Source: Scatacola_A faecigallinarum
GTDB taxonomy: Bacteria > Pseudomonadota > Alphaproteobacteria > RF32 > CAG-239
Length of the DNA: 30,386 bases
NCBI GenBank assembly: GCA_018713605.1
Contig: DVOM01000008.1
Coordinates: forward strand, 1 to 30,386
Direction: 5' to 3'
Position numbers and translations under genes: made by a program. Shown piece after piece: positions 7,295 through 14,905 of the stretch. The notes beneath the pieces were generated by a model. It was not told the DNA's origin. It saw only the letters and a list, made by a program, of their open reading frames with translations, and did no database searches. Position 1 is the stretch's first letter. Each line of letters begins with the position of its first letter.

Positions 7295-10200
7295 ATGAAA
7301 AAAACACTCTTAGCCGGAGCGTCTATGGCAGTCCTGCTGACTGCCGCCAATGCTTTGGCTGCAGAATATACCGGCAATGTAGAAACAACTGCCGGCAATA
7401 CTTTTATGGTAGAAGCCGGTTCAACCATAAAAGACGCTACTTTCGACTTGAAGGCGGAAGGTACCAGTGAAGCCGATGCAAGCCGTGTCGGTTTTGCTGA
7501 CGCCGGCGAAATTTCCGTCTCCGGCGAAAATACTTTCCGTGATTTTGTAACTTTTGAAGGAAAGACAAAATTCAACGCCAATGAAGGCGAAGCCGCAAAA
7601 ATGAATGTTGAAGGCTATCTGACTTCCACGCGCAACGCTGACGTTGATTTAAGCGCTGTTGATTTGACCGTCAAAAAAGGCGACGGCGAATCTGATATTG
7701 TCGGAGCGGACGGTGCACTGGTAATTGATAACGACACGACGGCTTTCAAGGTCGGCAACACGACTTTTGAAGACGGAACCCGTATCAGCCTGTATAAGGC
7801 GACAGATGGCGAAAGCGGAACAGAAGACGCTTCAGGCGATACTTCCAAGCTGGCGATTGCCGCCGGCAAAACCGTAACATTTGAAGGTAATAACAAAATC
7901 GCAGCGAGCGGCGGAGAACATGCCAAATCGCAGTTTAACATCTCCGGCGAAGATGGCAGCGCTGTCAATGTTGAAGGTACGGTTGATGTTGCAATTGATA
8001 CTGCAATAGACGGTGCCGATGTCAATATCGCCAACAGCGGAAACGCTCCCGCGCGTTTGGAACTTGGTGCAGACAATACGTTGAACATTTACAACAGCAA
8101 TGTTTCGATGAGCGGCGCGCCGGACGGAAAGTTTAACGGTATTGGCAATGCTAATGGTGAAGGGACGGTTGTTCTCGGCGAAAATGCAAACGTTAGTATT
8201 ACGGACGGCGCCGGTATTGCCGTTACCAACCTGACGATTGGCAAAGGCGCGGTTGTTAATGCTTCCGGTCAAATGGAAGTTTCCAACCCGGAAAACCCGA
8301 AATGGCAGTCAGGCAGCATTCTGCAGGGTTTGAGCAAAGTGGACATTGCAGAAGGCGCAACGGTTAATATCGCCGACGGTGCTCAGATTGTCGCCGGTTA
8401 TCCTGATGGAAAAATCAACGTTGCCGGTACGGTTAACATGAGCGGCAAAGATGCCCTGATCCGTGCGGCTTCCAAGAATGATGGTACTGAAAAATCAACC
8501 CTTAATGTCAGCGGCATTGTCAATGTTCTGAAAGATGCCGTCGGTATTATCGCCTCGCGTGAGACCAACGTTGAACAGGGCGGTTCGGTTGTAGTTGCCG
8601 ACAATGCCACATTGAATCTGATTCGGGATATGAACCGCGGTGCGGCAGCTGATGAAGAGCCGACGGGCGATAATGCCAAATTTAATGTTGCCGGTTCGCT
8701 GGTTAACAACGGTATCATCAATGCCGAAAAAACAGATATCACGATTTCAGGCGCTGCTTTGGCCGAAGCCGGAGATGATGAAAGCTATGACACACAAACG
8801 GCTGGCGGCAGCTATGTCTCCAACGGCGGCACCTTAAACGGCAGTCTGAAATTAGATGGCAAAAATACACCGGCAAAAGAAGACAGCGAAGAAAAAATCG
8901 CCGCTATACTTAAGGCCGCGCCGAAAGCCGAATTCAACGGCAACAGTACGGTTAACGGTAATATTGATAACAATCTCGGCCTGTTGACCGTCAATCAGGG
9001 GGCAACCCTGAACATTGAGGGCGAAGGCAATAAGGTAACCAATAACGGGTATATCGATTTGGCCGGTGTTCTGAACGGCGAAATCGATAATAACGGCAAT
9101 ATTACGGTTCTTGATTCCGCCGCGCACATGACCAGTTTTGATGGCGGCGAACTCAACATCAGTGCCGATGTCGCCGCTTCGTCTCTGGTTGCAGAGGAAT
9201 CTAATGCTGATGAAATTTATGTCAGTGCCGGTTCTTCTCTGGATTTGGACAGCGAAAATCTGAAAACTTCTCAGTTGACCACTTACGGTACGACCAAACT
9301 GGGTGTTGACTATACTGCCGATGCCAAAGTCGGCAACGGCGGCGTGTTGGATTTGGCTTCCAGCACCCTGACCGGCGACGTAACGCTTGCGGATAGTTCA
9401 ACTTTGTCGTTTAATGTCGATAATGTTGAAGAGGCAGCCGGCGGCAAAGTTGGCGGTTCAGTCAAAACCTATCTGAGCGAGGGCGGTTCGGCTGTCATCA
9501 ATCCGGTTATCGGCATTGACGCCGGCGAGGGAACCTATTCTTTTGCTGATGAAGTTTCTGTAAAAGAGGGTTCTGTGGACCGCGGCGAAGAAGGTCTGAA
9601 ACTTTCCAACAGCAATACGCTGTACAATGTTGAGTTCGGAGATACGCAGAATACCCTGAATGTTTCCAAAAAAGATTCGGGCGAAGTTGCTTCCGCGGTT
9701 GTTAACGCGGGCGGTACGGTTTCCAACGCCAATACCGTCAATGCCTGGGTCGGCGGCAATTCTGACGCGTCTTCCCTGACCGGAGCTTCCCGTGCGATGG
9801 CCGAGCATCTGAACACGCTGGCTCAAACCGATCAGGGCGCTTTGGTCAATGCCGTTACGGCTCTTGCGCCTGAAACCGCGGCGATGGTCCAGTCCAATGC
9901 TACCGAAACCGCCAATCAGGTATTTGCCGCCGTCGGCAGCCGTTTAAGCGGCGGTTCGATTGTAACCGGCAATGAAGGAATGTCCTCCGGCGACAGCATT
10001 TTCAAACGCGGTGCCATGTGGGTTCAGGGGCTGTTCAACCACTCCAAGGCTGACGATACCCGCAAGGCCAGAGGCTTTGATGCCGACAGCGAAGGTATTG
10101 CTTTCGGTGCCGAAAAATACGTCAATGATGACGTAAAATTGGGTATCGGTTATGCCTATACGTCTTCGGATATCGACGGTTTCATGAGAAAGACCGATGT

Positions 10201-10804
10201 TGACACGCATACGGCAATCGCTTACGGTGAGTATAAACCCTCCAATTGGTTCGTAAACGGAATTGCGACTTACGGCTGGTCTGACTACAGCGAGAAGAAG
10301 AATGTCGCCGGTATGCCGGTAAGCGCCGATTATGATGTTGACAGCATTGGGCTGCAGGCAATGACCGGATATGACATTGACCTTTGCGGCGCCATGTTGA
10401 CTCCGGAAGCCGGCCTGCGCTATGTCAACATTCGTCAGGACGGTTATCGTGACAGTGCCGGACAGAAGGTTGGCGAAAACACCTCCGACATCCTGACCGG
10501 TATCGTCGGCGCCAGCCTCAAGAAGGACTTCGCTTTGGACAACGGCATGAATCTGCGTCCGGAAGCCCGTCTGGCGATGACCTACGACATGTTCAACGAC
10601 GACAGCAGCTCGGTTGTAACGCTGGCAAACGGTTCAGCCTATACCGTAAACGGACAGGCTCTTGACCGCTTTGGCGTTGAAGCCGGCGTCGGACTGACGG
10701 CTGACGTCAATGACAACGTCGAACTGTCTCTCGGTTACGAGGGCAGATTCCGTGATCACTACGAGGATCACACCGGATTATTCAACGCTAAATATAAATT
10801 CTGA
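7295..10804 (+). CDS. Autotransporter (type Va) outer-membrane protein / adhesin-like
   Basis: This is a self-exporting surface protein of 1169 residues. A signal peptide (MKKTLLAGASMAVLLTAANALA, residues 1-22) precedes a long passenger of Asn-, Gly-, Asp- and Ala-rich imperfect repeats (phrases such as NVAGTVNMSGK and VNIADGAQI). These suit a right-handed beta-helix like pertactin-type passengers. The beta-barrel domain covers roughly residues 903-1169, from FKRGAMWVQGLF through alternating strands to the terminal aromatic residue in NAKYKF, the signature recognised by the Bam machinery. The only cysteine I see is in the barrel (DIDLCGAM); a cysteine-free passenger is normal for this pathway. 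GGGAG at 7281-7285 sets the start. Its adhesion target or enzymatic role is unknown; no protease motif is evident. Confidence 0.92.
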   Translation: MKKTLLAGASMAVLLTAANALAAEYTGNVETTAGNTFMVEAGSTIKDATFDLKAEGTSEADASRVGFADAGEISVSGENTFRDFVTFEGKTKFNANEGEAAKMNVEGYLTSTRNADVDLSAVDLTVKKGDGESDIVGADGALVIDNDTTAFKVGNTTFEDGTRISLYKATDGESGTEDASGDTSKLAIAAGKTVTFEGNNKIAASGGEHAKSQFNISGEDGSAVNVEGTVDVAIDTAIDGADVNIANSGNAPARLELGADNTLNIYNSNVSMSGAPDGKFNGIGNANGEGTVVLGENANVSITDGAGIAVTNLTIGKGAVVNASGQMEVSNPENPKWQSGSILQGLSKVDIAEGATVNIADGAQIVAGYPDGKINVAGTVNMSGKDALIRAASKNDGTEKSTLNVSGIVNVLKDAVGIIASRETNVEQGGSVVVADNATLNLIRDMNRGAAADEEPTGDNAKFNVAGSLVNNGIINAEKTDITISGAALAEAGDDESYDTQTAGGSYVSNGGTLNGSLKLDGKNTPAKEDSEEKIAAILKAAPKAEFNGNSTVNGNIDNNLGLLTVNQGATLNIEGEGNKVTNNGYIDLAGVLNGEIDNNGNITVLDSAAHMTSFDGGELNISADVAASSLVAEESNADEIYVSAGSSLDLDSENLKTSQLTTYGTTKLGVDYTADAKVGNGGVLDLASSTLTGDVTLADSSTLSFNVDNVEEAAGGKVGGSVKTYLSEGGSAVINPVIGIDAGEGTYSFADEVSVKEGSVDRGEEGLKLSNSNTLYNVEFGDTQNTLNVSKKDSGEVASAVVNAGGTVSNANTVNAWVGGNSDASSLTGASRAMAEHLNTLAQTDQGALVNAVTALAPETAAMVQSNATETANQVFAAVGSRLSGGSIVTGNEGMSSGDSIFKRGAMWVQGLFNHSKADDTRKARGFDADSEGIAFGAEKYVNDDVKLGIGYAYTSSDIDGFMRKTDVDTHTAIAYGEYKPSNWFVNGIATYGWSDYSEKKNVAGMPVSADYDVDSIGLQAMTGYDIDLCGAMLTPEAGLRYVNIRQDGYRDSAGQKVGENTSDILTGIVGASLKKDFALDNGMNLRPEARLAMTYDMFNDDSSSVVTLANGSAYTVNGQALDRFGVEAGVGLTADVNDNVELSLGYEGRFRDHYEDHTGLFNAKYKF

Positions 10805-10836
10805 TAGTTAGCTGAAAGTAATCTTCTTCATATGGG

Positions 10837-10870
10837 AAAACAGGTTCTCAGAAATGAGAACCTGTTTTTT
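10837..10870 (+). terminator. Intrinsic terminator of the autotransporter gene
   Basis: CAGGTTCTCA (10841-10850) and TGAGAACCTG (10855-10864) form a perfect 10-bp stem with a GAAA tetraloop, followed by six T (the A run before it extends the stem). It lies 36 bases after the stop codon. Confidence 0.95.
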
Positions 10871-11279
10871 ATACTTTCGGATATCCTGTTTGCAGAGCAG
10901 GTGTCCATTGAGCGGAACAATCCGGTTATTGTCATTTTCCGGCACCTTCTTCCGTTACTCCCGAACTTATATTTTTTTATGTCATGTTCGGGCTGCTTTT
11001 TCTTTATGTCATGTTCGGGCTTGTCCCGGACATCGCCCTCATGGATTCCCCGGTCAAGCCCATACACTCTCTCTGTCATTGCCGGACTTGATCCGGCAAT
11101 CCAAGAATTCCCCAGTCAAGCAGGGCATCCATAGACACAAGGCATGGCCTCACGATATGCACGTAGAAAGCAACGCGCTTCAATAAAGATTCACGCCGCA
11201 GCCAGTATTGCGGTCAAGCTGGCTACAGCTTGTCATCTTCACTCGCGGCTTGTTAAAAAAATAGACAAAAAATTAATTA
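10871..11279. other. Gene-free stretch with palindromic repeats
   Basis: There is no convincing gene between the autotransporter terminator and the promoter at 11280. Short open frames here overlap the repeats, lack ribosome-binding sites and resemble nothing known. The right part (about 11130-11270) shows no clear structure. No tRNA or rRNA signature was found. Confidence 0.6.
10976..11100. repeat. REP-like palindromic element cluster
   Basis: A 19-base direct repeat, TTTATGTCATGTTCGGGCT, occurs at 10976-10994 and 11003-11021. The second copy runs into an imperfect hairpin (TTCGGG...CCCGGA). A perfect 9-bp palindrome ATTGCCGGA-CTTGA-TCCGGCAAT lies at 11078-11100. The phrase gtcatt-ccgga-cttgatccgg is a pattern I associate with dispersed intergenic palindromes of alphaproteobacteria. 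Such elements commonly sit after genes. A related short hairpin (CCGGAC-CTT-GTCCGG) occurs near 19060, before amiC. Confidence 0.65.
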
Positions 11280-11308
11280 TGGACACCCCTGTTAAAATAT
11301 GTTATTCT
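11280..11308 (+). promoter_or_regulatory. Predicted promoter of the small secreted orphan gene
   Basis: TGGACA (11280-11285, five of six to consensus), a 17-base spacer and TATTCT (11303-11308) lie about 65 bases before ATG 11373. Confidence 0.5.
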
Positions 11309-11372
11309 AACACTCTGATTTGATGATTATTGTGGGCTGATTTCTTATTGTGAAATTTAAAAATTTAAGTAT

Positions 11373-11855
11373 ATGAAAGCAAAAAAATTTTGGATGTTGA
11401 TGATGCTTTGCGCGTTGGCATCCTGTGCTCTGGCACAAACGAAAATGGACAAGTTTCTGGGAAATCTGAACGGTGCGGTTCAGATTTATGAGCGCTATGA
11501 GAGCCTGTATAATCGAGTGCGCCGTATGCGTCCGACCAGGGTCAGCGATTACGGTACTGTCATACACCAGCCTTATGCGCGCCCGCTCAAAAGTTTGACT
11601 TGGTCAAATATGCAGATTGAGCGTCAGGGACCGTATCTGTACGTTTGGGAGGTAAGAGACGGCAGATTTGCCGCTTTGGGCAAACATGCTCTTACCGTAA
11701 ACAGCCGGGGCAGGGTATATGATTGCTATATCCTTCGTGGCAGCCGGTTATGCCATTATACGGTTACCGTGGTTGTCCTGGCAAAAAAAGGATATGTTTA
11801 TCTTAAGGACGACAACAATCGCACCCTTGAGAGTTATACTTTTGCAGACAGATAG
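11373..11855 (+). CDS. Small secreted protein or lipoprotein of unknown function
   Basis: This 160-residue protein has a clear export signal: MKAKKFWMLMMLCALASCALAQ. The LASC at residues 15-18 fits a lipobox, so it may be a lipoprotein with Cys18 lipidated. The alternative is signal peptidase I cleavage after ALA, and the two cannot be separated by eye. The rest has a basic helical region (KMDKFLGNLNGAVQIYERYE, about 24-43) followed by a beta-rich part (YLYVWEVRDGRFAALGK, then YDCYILRGSRLCHYTVTVVV) with two cysteines that could form a disulphide. I recognise no family. The start ATG has only a weak ribosome-binding site. It appears monocistronic, with its own promoter and terminator. It is probably periplasmic or outer-membrane-associated. 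Confidence 0.8.
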   Translation: MKAKKFWMLMMLCALASCALAQTKMDKFLGNLNGAVQIYERYESLYNRVRRMRPTRVSDYGTVIHQPYARPLKSLTWSNMQIERQGPYLYVWEVRDGRFAALGKHALTVNSRGRVYDCYILRGSRLCHYTVTVVVLAKKGYVYLKDDNNRTLESYTFADR

Positions 11856-11857
11856 GG

Positions 11858-11880
11858 AAGGGAGCTTCGGCTCCCTTTTT
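11858..11880 (+). terminator. Intrinsic terminator with UUCG loop
   Basis: AAGGGAGC (11858-11865), loop TTCG, GCTCCC (11870-11875) and a T run. It begins within a few bases of the stop codon at 11855. Confidence 0.95.
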
Positions 11881-11953
11881 TAGTGAATCGTGTTTGCTAT
11901 ATTTTAAGAATTTTCAGCTTATATTATAACCATTGTCAACAGGAACAATGCCG

Positions 11954-13588
11954 ATGAAATGTCAGGAATTTGATTTGAACCACGCCCTCGGGGTCAAAAT
12001 TTTTGAAGAAATCCGCCTGGACGGAATGGTACTGGAAAAAGGGCACACTCTGAACGAAGAAGATATAATCCGGCTCAAAATCAGCGGTGTTCCGTCTGTC
12101 TACGGCGCCCTTATGGACGAAAACGACCTGACGCTGGAAGCGGCGCTCGGCGTTGTCGCGGCCAAACTCTGCGGCAGGAATACCGCATATGCCGTCAGCG
12201 GTGACGGTATATGCAAGATAACCGCTTCGGTTGACGGTGTTTTTCTTTGCGCCGATGACCGGGTCGCCAAATTTAACCGCCAGTCACATAACTTGATTTT
12301 AAACACCGTGCCGCCCTACGTCTATGTTGCGGCCGGCGAAGTTATTGCTCTTCTGGAACTTACGACGCCGCTGGCCGAGCAGGCTGCGGTGGACAATATT
12401 TTGTTCAGCCTGTCCGGAAACGTCGATTTGTTGCAGGTGTCCGAACAAAAACCGCGCAAAACCGCTCTGATTTATACCAATTTTTATAATGACGCGGCCG
12501 AAACCGCTCATTTTACCGGGGTTGTGCGTAAGTTAGTTGAAAATTTTCCCGACCTTCAGCTTGATTATCATGCTGAATATTATGCGCCGCATACAGTCGA
12601 AGCCGTGGCTGATGCCATCGAAAAAGCGGTTGCCGACAAAAACGACGTGATTTTCATCCTGCCCGGACTGAAAAGCAATTATAAAAATGACGTTATTCCC
12701 TCTGCTGTCCGCAGTTTTGCAGACGAAATCGTTAATCTGACAATTCCTCAGGTGGGAGCTTCCGATTTAATTATCGCGCACAAACGCGGGCAGAAAATCA
12801 TCAGCCTGCCGTTTCGTTTTGACGTGACGGAGTCGCCCTTGGCCGTTCATTATATTAAACTGGCTGTTATCAATGACAAGATAAACGAATACGACTTTGC
12901 TCGTCCGCAGAATGTTCTGCTTCCTTCGGGAGGTACGTTGACGCCTGCCGAAAGGGAAAATCTGGTTGCTGCCGGTCAAAACCAGTCCAAGGGCAAAGCG
13001 GGCATTGCCGCCGTTATCCTTGCCGCCGGCGTTGGCAGCCGGGCCGGACGCAACAAGCTTATGGCTGAAACCAAAGAGGGCAAGCCTCTGTTTCTCAAGG
13101 CGGTGGAGGCCGCCATTAAATCAAAGGCCAACCCTGTTTTTGTCGTTACCGGCAATCAGGCCGCAGCAATGGAAGAATTTCTGGAAGACATTGACGTCAA
13201 CGTCATTTACAACCCCGCTTACCGTGCCGGTGTTAAAACGTCGCTGAATTTGGGGCTTAAATCGGTCCCGGCTTTCTGTGACGGCGCTTTGCTGCTGCCT
13301 GCGGATATGCCGAATGTCGATGCCGGATTTATCGATAAAATGATTGCTTCTTATAACAAGGGACAGGAAAAACAGCTTTGCATCGCTTCCTGGAAAGGCG
13401 TTAAGCATAACCCGGTCATATGGAGCAAAGCCTTGTACGGCGTTGCCGACCTTGTGCCGGAAAACGCCGATCTCCGTCCGGTTTTTATGGAACATGAGGA
13501 TTATACCACGCTGGTCGAAGCGCCTTCCGCCGAAACCCTCTGGGACGTTACCTATGTCAGCGACATTGAAAAGCTGGTTGGAGATTAA
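11954..13588 (+). CDS. Molybdopterin-binding / MocA-like nucleotidyltransferase fusion protein
   Basis: This two-part enzyme of 544 residues is linked to molybdenum cofactor maturation. The N-terminal part (about 1-330) resembles MoCF/molybdopterin-binding domains (MKCQEFDLNHALGVKIFEEI at the start; DVIFILPGLKSNYKNDVIPSA and later SPLAVHYIKLAVI). The C-terminal part (about 350-544) is an NTP_transf_3 domain with the signature LAAGVGSRAGRNKL (from Leu356) and LLLPADMPNVD, as in MocA/MobA. MocA transfers CMP to molybdopterin for xanthine-dehydrogenase-type enzymes; this substrate is inferred from the family. The fusion is familiar in alphaproteobacteria. The frame opens at 11933, but AGGA at 11941-11944 is best spaced for ATG 11954, and homologues start with the equivalent MK residues. 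ATG 11948 is possible. No molybdoenzyme gene lies in the window. Confidence 0.85.
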   Translation: MKCQEFDLNHALGVKIFEEIRLDGMVLEKGHTLNEEDIIRLKISGVPSVYGALMDENDLTLEAALGVVAAKLCGRNTAYAVSGDGICKITASVDGVFLCADDRVAKFNRQSHNLILNTVPPYVYVAAGEVIALLELTTPLAEQAAVDNILFSLSGNVDLLQVSEQKPRKTALIYTNFYNDAAETAHFTGVVRKLVENFPDLQLDYHAEYYAPHTVEAVADAIEKAVADKNDVIFILPGLKSNYKNDVIPSAVRSFADEIVNLTIPQVGASDLIIAHKRGQKIISLPFRFDVTESPLAVHYIKLAVINDKINEYDFARPQNVLLPSGGTLTPAERENLVAAGQNQSKGKAGIAAVILAAGVGSRAGRNKLMAETKEGKPLFLKAVEAAIKSKANPVFVVTGNQAAAMEEFLEDIDVNVIYNPAYRAGVKTSLNLGLKSVPAFCDGALLLPADMPNVDAGFIDKMIASYNKGQEKQLCIASWKGVKHNPVIWSKALYGVADLVPENADLRPVFMEHEDYTTLVEAPSAETLWDVTYVSDIEKLVGD

Positions 13589-13596
13589 AATTTTTT

Positions 13597-14610
13597 CTAA
13601 CAGCTGCACCAGTAGCTGCCGTCATACATACATCGGCCGCCGGTTACGTTAACGCAATAACCGCCCATTGACCTGAAAATATAGTGGGTTGTACTGGTAG
13701 CTTCCCAATTGCTCATGGTACAGGTTTTGTATTTTAGTCTGAGCGTGGCGCCTCTTGAATCTTCCTCGCAGTCGGAAACGCAATAAGACAAGTCGCAGCT
13801 GCAATTGTAGCAGGTGTTGCCGCAGCCGTCGGTAGACGTCCATTCGCTGTAACCGCTGGGGCATTGTCCGCTCTTGTCGCCTTCGCAGGAATTGTCGCAA
13901 CAAGCTTGAAAAGGATAGTAACAGGTTTTGGTGTTGCATTCGTCACTTGTGGAGCCGCCGCATCCTCCGGGATTTGAGGTTGAAGTTCCCGAAGGACATG
14001 AGGTGTTACAGCTTCGACAGGCTTGTCCGCACTCGTTATAGGATACTATATCCCCCGAATAAGCTAGACTGCCGCTTGGGCAGGCTGTGTTGCAGTTGTA
14101 GCAGTTGTTTCCGCATTCCGTTTTTGAAGCAAAGGAACCGGTATAATTTTTGGAACCGGCCGGACAGGAATCGTCACAGCATTTTTTGCAGTTTTCGCCA
14201 CAGGCGTTCTGGCCGGCTATGGCGCCGGTACAGATTGTTGACGAGTTGCCGGGACAGTTTTCTTTTAAGCAGTTTCCGTAATTAGGATTATATGGGCATG
14301 ATTTGTCCATGCAGTATCCTGTTGAACAGGAACTGACAAAACCTTCATTCTTGCATTGTTGCACGGTATCGACTTTATAGCCGTCGTCTCCGCCCATGGA
14401 TCCGAAGCCGGCATCGCCGCAGTTTTCGGCGCCGAGGAAACAGACGGCGGCGGTCTTAAAGGCTTTGTCGGTTTGTTCAAACTGAAAGGCGGGCCTCGGT
14501 TCGGGTGTGTATGTGTGTGTAAGTGCAGGTAAGCCGGAGGCAATGGTTAGCCTTGGGAACATAAGAGCCGTTCCGGAAAGCAAAGAGAACATTAAAACAG
14601 ATTTCTTCAT
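13597..14610 (-). CDS. Secreted cysteine-rich repeat protein (paralogue 1)
   Basis: This is a 337-residue exported protein with about 40 cysteines. The signal peptide is MKKSVLMFSLLSGTALMFPRLTIASG. A short Pro-rich linker follows, then dense Cys motifs. A roughly 28-residue imperfect repeat is visible: CPAGSKNYTGSFASKTECGN, CPSGSLAYSGDIVSYNECGQ and CPSGTSTSNPGGCGGSTSDE, each followed by paired Cys (CYNCNTA, CRSCNTS). The C-terminal 70 residues are less repetitive and end YDGSYWCSC. The protein shares CPxGYS-type motifs with the larger Cys-rich protein at 28935-30386. AGGTGAT just upstream sets ATG 14610; the frame also opens at GTG 14757 but would bury the signal peptide. It converges with the MocA-like gene, 8 bases away. 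A disulphide-stabilised surface or extracellular role is inferred; the family is unknown to me. Confidence 0.85.
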   Translation of the reverse strand: MKKSVLMFSLLSGTALMFPRLTIASGLPALTHTYTPEPRPAFQFEQTDKAFKTAAVCFLGAENCGDAGFGSMGGDDGYKVDTVQQCKNEGFVSSCSTGYCMDKSCPYNPNYGNCLKENCPGNSSTICTGAIAGQNACGENCKKCCDDSCPAGSKNYTGSFASKTECGNNCYNCNTACPSGSLAYSGDIVSYNECGQACRSCNTSCPSGTSTSNPGGCGGSTSDECNTKTCYYPFQACCDNSCEGDKSGQCPSGYSEWTSTDGCGNTCYNCSCDLSYCVSDCEEDSRGATLRLKYKTCTMSNWEATSTTHYIFRSMGGYCVNVTGGRCMYDGSYWCSC

Positions 14611-14740
14611 AGTATCACCTCGCGACAAAGTTAGAACCGAAGCCCGCAGCGGGCAGACAGGAAGGAAAAAGAAGAGGATATACGTATAAGGATACGAAGA
14701 AAGAATATCCGCCCGCGACGGAGAAAGGCCGCCAAGGGCA

Positions 14741-14859
14741 AACTTCAAAATCCACACCTGTTGAATATCAGGATACGCTGATTTGGGGAAAGAGTCAACT
14801 ATTAATGAAAGTACAAATTTTTCTGTCTACCAATGATGGAACTACATAAAATTTTTTTG
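14741..14859 (-). repeat. Near-identical promoter-bearing repeat, copy 2
   Basis: This matches positions 1-119 at 118 of 119 bases. It lies between the terminator of the M48 protease gene and the cysteine-rich gene, and supplies that gene's promoter. Coding sequences this similar would be unremarkable, but here intergenic DNA is conserved, which implies recent duplication, gene conversion or strong selection on the control region. Confidence 0.95.
14770..14798 (-). promoter_or_regulatory. Promoter of cysteine-rich gene 1, inside the repeat
   Basis: Minus-strand TTGACT (14798-14793), a 17-base spacer and TATCCT (14775-14770). Transcription would begin near 14763, giving a leader of about 150 bases before ATG 14610, long enough for post-transcriptional control. 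The leader beyond the repeat is rich in C and T on the coding strand. Confidence 0.7.
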
Positions 14860-14863
14860 GCTA

Positions 14864-14889
14864 TAAAAAAGCCCCTCAACCGAGGTGCT
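14864..14889 (-). terminator. Intrinsic terminator of the rne-M48 protease operon
   Basis: On the minus strand GCACCTC and GAGGGGC form a 7-bp stem with one mismatch and a GGTT loop, followed by six T (14870-14865). It lies 17 bases past the stop codon at 14906. Confidence 0.8.
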
Positions 14890-14905
14890 GAGAAAGTGTT
14901 GTCGT

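Noticed and set aside
10832..11186. Two overlapping 100-110-codon frames after the autotransporter
   Set aside because: They begin within the terminator, run through REP-like palindromes and have no ribosome-binding site.
14611..14757. GTG start at 14757 for the cysteine-rich protein
   Set aside because: It would add 49 residues before an ideal signal peptide; ATG 14610 has its own AGGTGAT.
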